From Stichopus chloronotus (Eukaryota; Echinodermata; Holothuroidea; Aspidochirotida; Stichopodidae): a DNA stretch of 64,000 nucleotides. The position numbers and the translations under genes are program-made. Under the pieces are notes generated by a model, which saw only the letters and a program-made list of their open reading frames with translations, was not told where the DNA came from and did not search any database. Below are positions 37,512 to 48,786 of this stretch, one piece after another. Within the stretch, counting starts at the first letter, position 1. Each line of letters starts with the position of its first letter. The stretch lies in assembly GCA_021234535.1 (NCBI GenBank), contig CM037833.1:21263738-21327737 (forward strand), given 5' to 3'.

Positions 37512-37745
37512 GGAAAGTAGTACGCGTATGAGACAAAGTGCAATGTAATTGTACGTCATTGGCGTAATTACAGAATACTTAATGAGAACGTTTTTATATG
37601 TAAATGTTTATCCGACTATATGGAAGTGTTGGAGTTTCGAATTGAGAGTAAATATATGTATAGCATTGATATACCTTGTACATGAATGAATGCGTAAGCG
37701 TAACTGTGGTGCAAATACACCAGAATTCACGAGTAAAGATATGCT
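37512..37745 (+). repeat. Dispersed repeat family B, copy 1
   Basis: Closely similar to 46403-46618 in the same orientation, for example gagtaaatatatgtatag, attgatataccttgtacatg and acaccagaattca. Both copies start at gtatgagacaaagtgcaatg. No terminal repeats or coding content were found. Confidence 0.8.
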
Positions 37746-38126
37746 GTAAGAGTTCGTCATTTCTTCCGAATTTACTTAGACATATAGCGAACAAAAATAT
37801 GAAGTTATGATATCTCTTTAGTGGCATACAGTAGTATCTGGAGGATCTAGTGAAAGTGATTTCTAAAGAACTGAATGATAGAATTTGTGTCACTAAAACA
37901 TTCACCTCACACTTAAGTTTCATTTTTTTATGCAAAACGTTAAAAATGTTTTTTTTTTTTTTTAACAATATAATTCGAAATTTTTCTTGTAGGTCTACAT
38001 TATCAAGTCTTATTTTTTTTTAAAAAAAAAACATGGTTGTTATTGGGGTAGTCGCCTATTTGATCAATTGATACCATCTCGTCATGCAAGAGCGTACCGT
38101 ATTTTATTTTTTTCCTTATGTTGGTA

Positions 38127-38290
38127 AAAGACAGAGGGTCATCACCCCAAACTAACCCTGGGTAAGGGATAAGCAAAATTCTCAACTAGGTTCTGTTATC
38201 TGATTGGCAGGAAAGTCAAGAGATGCAGAGTAGCTCACATCACACAGCATACACCACAGTGGCGGAGTGTTTTAATTACACATGATGTCC
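38127..38290 (+). repeat. Dispersed repeat family A, copy 2
   Basis: A diverged partner of 14541-14710 in the same orientation; the shared phrases are given in that entry. Confidence 0.55.
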
Positions 38291-38348
38291 TTGAATGCTT
38301 ATCAGGATATGCGGATCCTTTAGTGAAGTAAGGGCTGTGTTTCCACAT

Positions 38349-38627
38349 GCAACATTCCAACATGGGTCCCTTATGAGCCCCTGATGTCTTTGCACCCAAG
38401 ATCTGTAAGGGGCCGATATAGGTCAGCCCAGATAACCCATATGACCCACATATGGGGTAATTCAGGGTTTGCCACGTGGCAATTGTCCCATATGGACACC
38501 GTAACTATCCCATATAGATCATATGAATATCCCGGCTGTCCCATGTGGAACCCTTACAGATCTTGGGTGCAAAGCTATATTGGCCTCATGTGGATTCACC
38601 TATAAGGGGCCCATGTTGGAATGCAAC
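38349..38627. mobile_element. 279-bp foldback MITE with nested inverted repeats
   Basis: Outer arms: 38349-38374 (gcaacattccaacatgggtc...) and 38602-38627 pair with only a few mismatches. A second pair inside, 38389-38412 (tttgcacccaagatctgtaa...) and 38551-38574, is essentially perfect. The middle is rich in catatggg/cccatatg phrases. No coding capacity, so it would be non-autonomous. The superfamily is not determined; no clear target duplication was seen. Confidence 0.7.
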
Positions 38628-39630
38628 TAAGCTAGGTGTTTCAGAATAGTTGCATATTTGCGTTTCAAAATGCACCAACATCACAAAGAATGAAAACTGA
38701 TTTTACCATTGTTAATTAAACCAGTAAGTTTCACAAATAAACATCAGCAATTTTAGCCTCATCCCCTCAAGACATTGGTATGCAAAAGGTAAGTCATGGA
38801 AGATATGACATCATTTGCATTTTGCAAAGTTTTGGTGAAGATTTTTCTTGAGCCACAAGTAACTGAATTTTCTGTCTATTAGAATCAAAATTAGTTCTTA
38901 AGAAGAAAAGACTACAGTAAACCGTCTTGTCTAAAAATTAAAATCTTAAAAATATCCAAATTTTGATGTGGATGCAAAGTTGTAGGTGCGGGATATGGTG
39001 AGAAGTTTTTTCTCATTATTAACGTATGAGTTACCAAATCAAGGTGGGAGCGTCACCTAGTTGACCCCAAGTCCTAAATTAATATATTTCAGGCTAACCC
39101 CCCCCCCCCCAATATTTCATGCTAAGCTCTTCCAGAATGTTTTAAACTTGTTCAAAGTTTGTCGACTTAACTATCCAGGGCGCTCTCAAAATTTATTTTT
39201 AAGCTCTGAATTCGAAGTCAAAATAAGAGCTACTGACTTTAAACTTCAGTTGCTAACAAACAGATTCTTTTTTGGGGGGGGGAGGGCTAATCTATATCAA
39301 ACGGAAGTAACGTCATCAAACACATTATATTAATAACTCAGCAATGCGGTAAGGCAACTCGCGCCAAAGTTGCTACAGAAAAGGATCGTGAATGTGGCTA
39401 ACGGAATCTCAAGTTACAATGTACATTTCATTTTGGAGAAATAAATTGATAATCAAATATATTCATAAAAAAAAGCGAAAAAGGAAAATCTTGAAAAGCG
39501 AAAGAGATCAAGTTGATCAGAAAAGTTTTCACTTTCGGCTCAAATAGCATCCCTATCTAATCGACATTGCGCAAACTCCTTGAGAGTATGTATTCTATAA
39601 AATTACCACCGTAGACAGCGTGGACCGGTA

Positions 39631-39801
39631 ATCGGATAGCCAACTAGACGCAGAATCCGAGTATGGGTTACTTATACACGCTATAACCTCACCCCGGGGA
39701 TGGGGATACGCATGGGGTAGGACAGAGGGAAGCACAGACATAACGAAACTACGTGTGATCGGCTAGCAAACTAGACGCAGAGTCCGAGAATGGGTTTACT
39801 T
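39631..39801 (+). repeat. Two ~45-bp direct repeats
   Basis: 39631-39675 and 39755-39801 share aactagacgcaga(a/g)tccgag and atgggtt(t)acttat, separated by about 80 bp. They lie about 350-500 bp upstream of the sulfotransferase first coding exon. Confidence 0.6.
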
Positions 39802-40142
39802 ATCCCGCATTGAAGAGGCTGGGCAATCCACCCTGCGTCGCTATGTCTGTCAAACAATGGACCAATGCCGTGATAGGAGAGGTCTCAGCGTGTATCTCCA
39901 TGGCCTCAGTTACGCTGCCTTGTAACAAATGGATAAAACTTATAATAGACGCTTGTCGTTATAGCTTTCGAGCATATCGACTATAGCGGGTATTGCTGGG
40001 AGACCTCGTGAAGAGTTCCTTTCATGAAAGTCTCACCCTCGATCTACGACGACCTGCTTTATATATGTGTATCCGCCATGTCCTGAATTTCCCAGTAACG
40101 AGGAAGTTCGCTTTTTGCTTCGTTTGATCTCAAGACCAAGTC

Positions 40143-40267
40143 ATGAACTGGTCGATTTTGTTTCGTTTACTTCAATTCTTGCTTCTCTTTGGTCTGGTAA
40201 CTTTGGGATATGAATTAGCCTTGATCACGGCTCTATGGAGCAAAGGATCGTCCTCAAGACATGGAAG
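40143..40267 (+). CDS. Sulfotransferase exon 1 (cytoplasmic tail and signal anchor)
   Basis: The ATG at 40143 opens 41 codons plus two bases and ends at a strong donor (AAG|GTAGGT context, GT at 40268). It encodes MNWSILFR, then about 23 hydrophobic residues (from LLQFLLLFG to LITAL), then a short polar stretch: the classic N-terminus of a Golgi type II membrane enzyme. The exon leaves two bases (AG). The exon at 48787 needs exactly two bases to keep its sulfotransferase frame, so I join them, giving Arg at residue 42. A TATA-like tatata lies near 40071. This linkage is inferred from phase and protein architecture, and a small intermediate exon of compatible phase cannot be excluded. Confidence 0.6.
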
Positions 40268-41473
40268 GTAGGTAACAAATAGTAAGTGAAAAATTCAATA
40301 TCCCCCTCCCAAGCGAAAAAAAATCACACGTTTCGAGAATGTCTGCAAATATCTCTCTTTGTATCGTTTGAATTGTAACAAGTGAAGATACAAACACAGA
40401 CACAATTAAAACCTAGTTACAAACGAATAAAAAAAGTATTCTGACAAAGAAAAAAAAAAGGAGAAAAACTATAGAGATGAGAGGTTACGGAAACCGCACG
40501 TGCGTATTGTCCAGGAGTGATGCACGTAAGGACATTGAAACCCCGACTCCGCGCACCGTTAGCAATGTCACATTACATTCCCAAAGAAAACAACATCATA
40601 TAGGGATCAGGAACTCAGCAATGAAAGACCATGGTAACACGCAGCAGTGTTGCCGTTCTCAAACTCTTGCTTGCTTGTATGTTGATACCTGTGCAAGCGA
40701 ACGCGATAAATGCAATGAGTGCTTGTTCTTAAAATTTATTTTTCTGTACCAATTGTGCTTGAAAGCCGGCAAGGAAGAATGACCACATAAGTAGAGAAAA
40801 AGACCGTAGTGAACTCCCAGGCCTTTCGCTTTGTTAGCAATGTAAGATCTGCATACCAATCGTGTTTGAGTTACTCAAGTCAGTAGTATGCATGGTTTGG
40901 AAACCAGAAATAACACAACGACAGTGACCGGCGGTGAGAACAAAGATTGAATGATCAACTCTACATGTTTCCGTCAATATATTTCAGTCTACGCAAAGCG
41001 CTCAAGTTTAGGGGCCGAACATGCAATCAATGCAAAGTGAATACTGAAACATTTGAGGGTCTTGTCTCCAGGGACTCCAACACAGGGAACGTGGGGCGCG
41101 TTTCCCTCAAACAATCGAATATTAACTCCCCCCCCCCCCTCTCAAATGAATGAAAACGATTTAAACGAATAGTCTGCATTTATTCGTAAGGGATGTGGTG
41201 AGTGGTGAAATAAGCAAAAAAAAAAAAACTGTTCGGAAATCATGCCACTTCCGGTGATCTGGGAAGTGTTTTGGGAGGAAATTTTTCAGGTTCGTTTAGC
41301 GGTAACAGCAGATTCAATGGCTTGTAAAGTGCGTACATCCAGTGCTTGCGATGCTCCGTTATACTTCGTTCTCAGCTAAACCAACATAAATCCTCCTTAC
41401 GTTCGTTTTGTAAACATGGCTCTGAACAACGCAATGATTGTTGGCTTTCATTTGATCACCTGGTAACCAGTCG

Positions 41474-41620
41474 TTTCCTCCCCTTGCCAGTTCTCCCCAA
41501 CCAGTTTGCCCACAACCAGTTTGCCCCTAATTTACCAGTTCGCCCCATGTGGTTTTCGAGTTCGCGCCAAGCACCTACCAGTTCGTCCGAAATCGCAGAC
41601 CAGTTCGCCCCCAATCTGTA
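41474..41620 (+). repeat. Short irregular repeat of accagtt(c/t)gcccc
   Basis: At least five occurrences of (a)ccagtt(t/c)(g/t)(c)cccc at uneven spacing of 11-40 bp. Reverse-complement relatives (gacgaactggtag, gggcgaact) appear near 42365-42415, hinting at the two ends of a degraded inverted-repeat element. Confidence 0.5.
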
Positions 41621-41780
41621 AATGAGTAAATTTATATTGTTAGGCTGGTGGTAATAGTGTTATGGGGCTTTCCGTTACGTTTCTTCTTTTTGGTGTCTGG
41701 TGTCCACTGTGTTGTTCATTTGCTTTCTCATCTACTTTTTCTCCAGGTATTTCGCCTGATTCCTTGTTAGCGTAGTTGAT

Positions 41781-41948
41781 ACACTGTTAAAAAATGTTTA
41801 TTGTAAAATGTAAATTTACAGAAAATGAATGAAATACAAAAGGAATACAGAAATGTTCTGGTAATTAGTTTCCAGACAATTTCTGTGATTCTTATTTCTT
41901 TCTTTGTTTTATTTTCTGTAAATTTGCAGACATTTTTTTTCACAGTGT
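41781..41948. mobile_element. 168-bp TIR element, copy 1
   Basis: Begins acactgttaaaaaatgttt and ends acattttttttcacagtgt; the arms extend about 45 bp with a small gap and include aaatttacagaaaat on both sides. It matches 43911-44079 along its length (for example gtttccagacaatt and tgtgattcttatt). Non-coding, hence a MITE; the superfamily is not established. Confidence 0.8.
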
Positions 41949-42544
41949 GCGCATGCGTGCGTATGGTGAAGAGCACAATCAGGATTGTGCCAGTTTCATG
42001 ACTGAATTCCACTCGATAAGTCCCAAATTTGAATTCGTCATGATTTTAGTTGATTGGTAACTTCACAAGTGTGTTCAATTCAGTGCGATAAAGTATCGTT
42101 CAAAACAAATATCCTAAAAACAGCAAATAATTGGTCTTCAAATAGCACGGACATTGAACACAAAATCGTCTAACCGTCGTCATTTTGTAGAAATGGTGGC
42201 GGTATTCTTGTTCATGTTTTCCCATTTTTTTCTTCTTTTTATTTTCAAAACTTGCGTACGTTGCACCTGCAACAGCTTTTGCTATCGTAAAAACCTTTTG
42301 CTATCGTGAAAATTGCTGCTGTTGAAAACTATTACAACAACATTTGATATCACTTTATTTAAGGAGACGAACTGGTAGATATTTGGGACGAAACGACTTT
42401 CCTTTGAGGGCGAACTTTGCAAGGGGGGGGGGGGGACGACAGGTAACCGATCACCTCTCAACACATTCCCCAAACAAATTCAAGTTCACAATTTTTAAGA
42501 GTCCCCGAAAGTTAATGCGGCCTACGCGACAAAGAGACCAGGTC

Positions 42545-42647
42545 CCTGTTCCAAAAAGAGCTAAGATCAATCTTAAGTTTGATTTTCAAAGGCCTGCTAC
42601 GTGGTAAGTCAAACTTAAGATTGAGCGTTACTCTTTGTGGAAAGGGG
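42545..42647. mobile_element. 103-bp foldback element
   Basis: Left arm 42545-42581 (cctgttccaaaaagagctaa...) pairs with right arm 42610-42647 (...actctttgtggaaagggg). The innermost 15 bases, caatcttaagtttg against caaacttaagattg, are nearly perfect. The loop is about 28 bp. Confidence 0.7.
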
Positions 42648-42690
42648 CCCCAGCGCTGGCAAGCGTGACACACTGTCCCCACAAAGGGAC

Positions 42691-43043
42691 TTAAAGGGAA
42701 ATAGGGCGTTTATTTTACAGAAAACATCCATATTTTAGAAACCAATGTTTGTGGACGTAAAATGATAGATTATTCAAAATAAGGAAGAACTGCAGCCTTC
42801 TTTTCAAGAAATAAGCCCCTCACAGATCGAATTTCAGTTATTTGTTGCTCAACACTAATTTGTTCACCCAAACTTTTCAAAATTCAAATGATGCATCTTC
42901 CGTTACTCATCACATGCATAATCTTTTGAGAAGATGAAGCTTTGGTAGATGTTTATTGATGAGACTGAATGGTTTAACAATGATTAAAGCTATTTTCTTT
43001 GCATGTCATGTTGGTGTATTCTAAACGCCCTATTTCCCTTTAA
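42691..43043. mobile_element. 353-bp TTAA-flanked MITE
   Basis: Both ends carry a 22-bp inverted repeat: TTAAAGGGAAATAGGGCGTT at the left and its complement ending at 43043. The outermost TTAA on each side would be the target duplication, as in piggyBac-type insertion; the following bases (AGGG) are not typical piggyBac ends, so that affiliation is only suggested. No coding capacity. Confidence 0.75.
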
Positions 43044-43276
43044 CATCAATGACGATTTTCATGCCCAAGCCACCAAATGCCGGTTCATTTCAAACTAAGC
43101 CATGTTGTTTTATCGCTCTTTAGTCGTATTAGTGTCCAACTGATTCTTACAATACTACTTTTCTGTAGTTATACAGTGTTCTTTGGTTCACTTGTTGTTC
43201 AGTTGCTTTTTGTCGAAACTGATGAAGGGCACCTGATTTCCTGTATATGCTTTTTTTCTGTTACTAGTTATATGGT

Positions 43277-43411
43277 GCACCAAAGACTACACCCCCGGTC
43301 CTTTTGTTCTCTGACTGTCAATCCTTTTGTTTTCGCGAGCAATCCTTTTGTCTTTGGCCAGCAGAGCAAATAAGTCATCCCAGAGTCGATCCGAGAGATT
43401 GACGTCGAGAT
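43277..43411 (+). repeat. Left inverted repeat of the DNA-polymerase-bearing segment
   Basis: Starts gcaccaaagactacacc and contains three aatccttttgt-type repeats, then caaataagtcatcccagagtcg. The reverse complement of 46216-46341 matches along about 130 bp with small gaps. Such long, internally repetitive inverted repeats are typical of Polinton/Maverick ends. No 6-bp target duplication was visible. Confidence 0.7.
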
Positions 43412-43910
43412 GACCGGTGATGGCATTTTATATTTTTATTTTATATTTATATGTGTTTTATATTTTGCGAGGAACTCAAATGAGTCGATCTGTAGGAAGG
43501 TTGTAATTTTGTCAAGATCACTGATCTTACGAAGGATTTAAGATATTTATGAGAGCACACCCGATGTGGCCTGTTCGTGAACCAGCTGTAAAGAAAAGAA
43601 AGCGATAAAAGGTGTGACGGTCCACAATGGACCGGTATATATCGCGTATTGGTAAATGTGTACACTATTAAAAATGTAAATTGTGACATGTTAATTAGCA
43701 GAGATAAAGAAAGTCAGTCTGTGTCCATTCACGATCCTCTAAATCTGTCTAGAAACTAATAGTGAGCCAGTGTGCCAGCAAATACCGTCCATGACCGGTG
43801 GGACACTCTTTCCTCACACATACAAAATCCGTCATAGCAACTCTCTGGTCCCGGTAAAATTTGAAACAATCATGTATTGGTAAACAAAAGCAAATCTTAC
43901 TTAAATGTGT

Positions 43911-44079
43911 ACACTGTTAAAAATGTAAATCGTAAACCGTTAACTTGAAGAAAAAATAAAGAAATACAAAAGGAACGCAGAAGTGTTCGGGTAGTAAGTT
44001 TCCAGACAATTCCTGTAATTCTTATTAGCTATTTCTTTGTTTTACTTTCTGTACATTTACAAATATTTTTTCACAATGT
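43911..44079. mobile_element. 169-bp TIR element, copy 2
   Basis: A second copy of the element at 41781-41948, here between the left inverted repeat and the polymerase remains. A partial, older relative (acactattaaaaatgtaaatt) lies at 43660-43690. Confidence 0.8.
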
Positions 44080-44297
44080 AGGTCTGCCTGTGCGTGCCAT
44101 TCGTTTGGGTAAGCTACCTTCGCTTAATTATAGACTCGCATCGACACCCCTGAACGCGAAAGCCTCATCTACAGGAGTCTTGAAAAGTTGCTGCAAAATG
44201 AAGATGACTGTGACCATGATGGCCGTTCTGCCGTCAGTCAGATCGGCGTCAATCGCAATGGCAATTACATATCTGTTTCTTCCAAATGACTAAAATT

Positions 44298-45733
44298 TCA
44301 AGACATCAAAAACTACTTAGCGCCTGGTTGTAGTTACAAACAGTTTCTAGAAGCCTTCAAATGTCGAGAAGAAAAGGGATTTTTCCCATACGATTGGATG
44401 GATGGGCTCGAAAAATTGGCGGTGACCTCCCTCCCACCTCACGACAGTTTTTATAATCAATTAAAGGAGACTAACATTTCCGACGATGAATATCAATATT
44501 GTCAACAAGTGTGGCAGGATCGTAAGATGACGTCGTTCCGTGATTTTTTAGTATGGTATAATAACAAAGATGTCGTCCCTTTCTTGGAAGCGCTAGAATG
44601 TTTCGATTCAAATCCAATTGTTCTTGAAAGATCATTTTCCACTACCCCATTCAGGATCGATAGCAGATGACGGGATAAGATATTTTGTCTGGCGTGAAAA
44701 GTGCGGAGATCTTAGGGGTGTTAGAGTGTGACATTGAAGTACCGTCTTCTCTGAGAGAGAAGTTTGCCGAAATGCTTCCCATATTTAAAAAATACCGAGA
44801 TCACCTTGCAAGATATAGGAGAACACATGGCTAAGTATGCCACGGCACACGGCCTTATACAACAAAACGCAAAAACGTAGAAATGGTTTCCATACAAATC
44901 TTAATAAGTAGTCCATTCGGACGCAAAATATTGATCGCCACACCGTTTCTAAAGTGGTACATAGAACACGGTCTCGTTATCACCAAAGGTTACCAAGTGG
45001 CCCAATTCGTACCAAAAGCCGTCTTTAGGCAATTCGGTGACGAGGTCAGTGATGCTAGGCGAGAAGGTGATCAAGACCCCAGTAAAAGTATTCTAGCCGA
45101 TACCATGAAACTGATCGGAAATTCTGCTCACGTCAAAACAGTCACGAATAAAGAGAAACTCGTAAATGTTGGAGTGTGTAATGACGACAATGTTGTCGAA
45201 TTTATCGATGCCCCCCCCCCTTTTTTTAGAAGTTTATCCACTTTAGACAACGGTATGTATGAAACTGATCTTCACAAACGCGTCGTCGAGTTAGATCTCC
45301 CCATACAAATCGGTTTCTTTGTTTACCTAATACGCAAAACTGAGAATGTTACAGTTCTGTTACGATTTTGTGCTAAATTTTGTTAACCCGACTGATTTCT
45401 ACTATTGTGAGATGGATACAGATTCTGCTTATTTGACCACTTCAGGGCCGTCTCTGGAAGATACCATTAAACCGCACATGCGCTCCCTGTATGAACAAGA
45501 AAAACACCTTTGATTTTCCCTCACCGACACCCCCTGAACACAAGAGGTGCGACAAGCGCACTCCGGGTTTACTCAAACTAGAATGGGAAGGCAATGGCAT
45601 TATCTCCTTAAACAGTAAATGTTACTACTGTTTCGGTTCGGATAAACACAAGGTCAGTTGTAAAGGGGTCAACAGAAATTCGGCTACCATCACGAAGGAC
45701 AAGTTCTTGGATGTCATTCAACAAAAACGGTAA
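44298..45733 (+). pseudogene. Decayed family B DNA polymerase, Polinton/Maverick-like
   Basis: Remains of a replicative polymerase of the kind found in Polintons and related animal dsDNA elements. Homologous pieces lie in shifting plus-strand frames: a palm-proximal part at 44398-44667 (with WYNNKDVVPFLEAL), a middle part near 44883-45385 with the motif B region (KLIGNSA at 45108-45128), motif C with DTDS at 45415-45426, and a C-terminal part at 45491-45733 (YYCFG, CKGVN, ITKDKFLDV). Stop codons and frameshifts separate these. Motif B is also altered: the usual Tyr-Gly after NSA is His-Val. A C-run at 45211-45220 lies inside. The segment is flanked by inverted repeats (43277-43411, 46216-46341). 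Capsid, integrase, ATPase and protease genes of a full element were not found, so this is an internally deleted relic. It cannot encode an active enzyme. Confidence 0.75.
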
Positions 45734-46215
45734 AAGCTAGTAACAGAAGTTTTAGGATTAAAGATGGTCAAATGCAAACCTATATTCAGGAAAAGACTGC
45801 ACTGTCTTATTTACACATAAAACGTAAAGTATCCCCCTTGAATTTGTAGGGATAATATGTACCCTAAACGACCGTGTGTATTTGTATATAATGTGTTCCC
45901 ATCTATAACCTTTTGCCCAATCTAAGCTCTATCATGTATCGTGTGTATGAATTAACTAAGAACATAACTTCAGTCCCACTTGTTTGTGTCATTCATTGTC
46001 ATCACACGGTCTCTTCACTAAGCTATCTATTCTCTCCTGACGATCGAAATTTCCCCTTTCGATTCCCAACTTAAATCCTGTCTGTCCATCCAAATTTCAC
46101 AATAGAAAAATCAATACCGTCTCCTCTCCGTCCAGCTAATCGTTTTATTCAAGATCATCCCAAGGACATCTTCCTTTCCACTAGTGACCGTCTGTTAACG
46201 TCTTCCCGACATCGA

Positions 46216-46341
46216 TTTCTCAGATCGACTCTGGGATGACTTGTTTGCTCTGACCTAATACAAAAGGATTGCTCACTAAAACAAAACTTGGATGGACAGT
46301 CGAGAACAAAAGGATCGGGGAGGGTGTAGTTTTTGGTGCTT
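46216..46341 (-). repeat. Right inverted repeat of the DNA-polymerase-bearing segment
   Basis: The partner of 43277-43411, ending tagtttttggtgc on the plus strand. It has lost part of one internal ccttttgt unit relative to the left arm and shows scattered substitutions, so the two ends have diverged for a long time. Confidence 0.7.
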
Positions 46342-46402
46342 CATAATACTACTCCTGTTGCCGTGCCCCTTTTCTTTCTTTCATTCTTTCGAAGCACTTT
46401 TG

Positions 46403-46618
46403 AAGTACGGGTATGAGACAAAGTGCAATGTCGTACTGACGTAATTGCAGGATACTTAATGAGAATGTTTTCATAAATGTTTATCCTTTTACATGGAAGT
46501 GATGGAGTTTCGAATTCAGAGTAAATATATGTATAGTATTGATATACCTTGTACATGAATGTATGCGTAAGCGTAACCATTCTGTAAATACACCAGAATT
46601 CAGGAGTAAAGATATGCG
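46403..46618 (+). repeat. Dispersed repeat family B, copy 2
   Basis: Matches 37512-37745. It starts about 60 bp beyond the right inverted repeat and runs directly into the CTTT microsatellite. Confidence 0.8.
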
Positions 46619-46787
46619 ATGCCTCTTTTCTTTCTTTCTTTCTCCACTTCTTTCTTTCTTTCCTTCTTTCTTTCTCTTGCACCCACTTCTTTCTTTTTCC
46701 ACTTTCTTTCTTACTCCACTTTTTTCTTTCTTTCTCCACTTTCCTTCTTCACCCTGTTCTTTCTTTCTTTAAATATATATATATATC

Positions 46788-46821
<34 letters not shown>

Positions 46822-46823
46822 TA
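46619..46823 (+). repeat. CTTT-type then AT microsatellites
   Basis: Irregular ctttctttctt and ccacttctt units to about 46770, followed by a 50-bp AT tract. Confidence 0.85.
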
Positions 46824-47208
46824 AACAGTAAAAGAAGTATCACACCATAACACAAAATATAAAAGCAAAACAAGTTAGGTGCAGAACTAACTCAGTCTAT
46901 ATTTCGGCAGCAGTCAGGAACGAACAGAACTAACTGAATGATAAAATAGACATGAGAGCACAGACTCAATACACCAGAAAGGAATGTACAACGCAAGACT
47001 AAAATGTAAAACAAAAGCATACAAAGCTAAAAACCTTAAAGAGAAAACTTTGAAAGTAAAAAGGAAAACAAAAGGCAGCATCGGCCCAACACCGGCACGA
47101 AGAGAGAAAAAAATTTACTGCTGCAGAGAACCCGACCAGAAAACCATGCTGAAAAAGATAGTTGAAAATCAAAGTAACCTGCACCTTTTGTTTTGAGTAA
47201 AATACCCA

Positions 47209-47757
47209 TCATCTTGGTTTAATCCATATGGAGCAGTGGAACCCAGATCCCAAATCCATTTTTCTCTCCTTTCTATTATGTAATTGGTGAAGTTGTTGTC
47301 TACTGCTACTATTAGCAACATGCACATAGTCAACAATATACACATGAAAATAATCTAAATTATGATGAATTAACTGATCATATAAGAGTTTGTTGTCCAT
47401 TTTACTAAGTTTACCAGCCGCATAGAGACGGAAATCACTTTTATGGCCATTCATGCGTGATCTAAAGTTATTACTTTGGCCTACATATTGCAAACTGCAA
47501 ACAGAACATTGAATAACGTAAACAACCCATTGCGAATCACAAGAAGTATCCCGATTATAACATTTAAAAGTCTTATTATTAGCAGTACTAGTAATATAGG
47601 CAGAACAAATTAACGAAATACAAAGTTTGCAACGACTTTTCCCACAAATTCGGGGTGGTTTAGAAGCCCGGTCGTTACCTCCGGTGGGTTGGCGAAGTTT
47701 CGCCCGACACAAGGTTTTACTCAAGTTAGGAGGTTGTCTAAAACTGATGATAGGCAA
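47209..47757 (-). pseudogene. Penelope-like element fragment: GIY-YIG endonuclease end
   Basis: An open stretch of 182 codons without a proper ATG (it opens at TTG). It shows a Cys-rich linker (CGKSRCKLC) followed by a GIY-YIG nuclease core (VVYVIQCSVCSLQYVGQSNN, then RSRMNGHKSDF). This order is characteristic of the C-terminus of Penelope-like retroelements, where the nuclease nicks the target DNA. The reverse transcriptase part is missing, so this is a 5'-truncated copy, the usual fate of such elements. The nuclease frame itself is still open. Confidence 0.7.
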
Positions 47758-47761
47758 GTCT

Positions 47762-48178
47762 CTACATGGAGAACTTTAAAATCACTTGGGTTTGGAAGTT
47801 TATGGGACGTCGTTTTACAGTGATCGTGTATGGAACTGAATTCTTTGAAATGGTCAGCAATTACATGTTTTTTTTAAATCTATCACAAAGCCTGAGTTTG
47901 GACTCCCCAATATAATTATCTTTACAAGTTTTGTCTCCACAAGGAATATGATAAATACAACCACTGCTTTTAAGATCAGGAATTTTGTCTTTAACCTTGA
48001 AAAATTAACCAATTTTAGAACATCTGAAAGAGATCTGTAGTCCTGCATTAGAGCAACGTTTGAAACACTTAGAGATAGATCTAGCAATTTGATTAGATAT
48101 ATTACCACAGTATGGTAACTTAAGACAGAATTTAGATAAGACTTTATTCTCGTCCACAGTGTAGGGGACAGGGCCCAT
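47762..48178 (-). pseudogene. Second, decayed Penelope-like GIY-YIG fragment
   Basis: Reading down the minus strand from 48178: a linker with LPYCGNISNQIARSI, an in-frame TAA near 48008, then GCIYHIPCGDKTCKDNYIGE (the GIY-YIG core), a frame change at an A-run near 47870, and a tail with HDHCKTTSH and SDFKVL. It abuts the fragment at 47209-47757 in the same orientation but has a different sequence, so the two come from different Penelope-type copies or families. Confidence 0.65.
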
Positions 48179-48221
48179 TAGTAATCTAGACTATTTGCTA
48201 GACTATTAGAGAATGCTTGGT

Positions 48222-48311
48222 ATAGACGCAAGATCATGGAGTCTCTTTTCATTAAGGACTTACAACCTACCCTGAATAGAAACGTCCAGAGTTTTAATCT
48301 TCAGCTATTTT
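48222..48311 (+). pseudogene. Third Penelope-like fragment, plus strand, C-terminal end only
   Basis: The frame RRKIMESLFIKDLQPTLNRN to QLF and a TGA matches the conserved tail of Penelope-type and related GIY-YIG retroelement proteins (ESLFIKxLxPxLN). The following 140 bp would be its 3' UTR and run into the AT microsatellite. It faces away from the minus-strand fragments. Confidence 0.55.
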
Positions 48312-48477
48312 GAGCTGGTATTACTCACTTACTTCTGTTACAGCTGTTTTTGTAATGTACTGACTTGTATTATCAGTTTGCTATTTCGCCTTGACGATGT
48401 AAGGTGTATTCTTACGAAATATTGGCGTAATATATTTGATTCATCATGAATTTCAAACTCATCGCTATTTTCAGTTT

Positions 48478-48768
<291 letters not shown>

Positions 48769-48786
48769 CTCCACTTCCTAATCCAG

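Noticed and set aside
40477..40782. 101-codon plus-strand frame in the sulfotransferase intron
   Set aside because: No domain, no splice phase match needed by the flanking exons, ordinary chance length.
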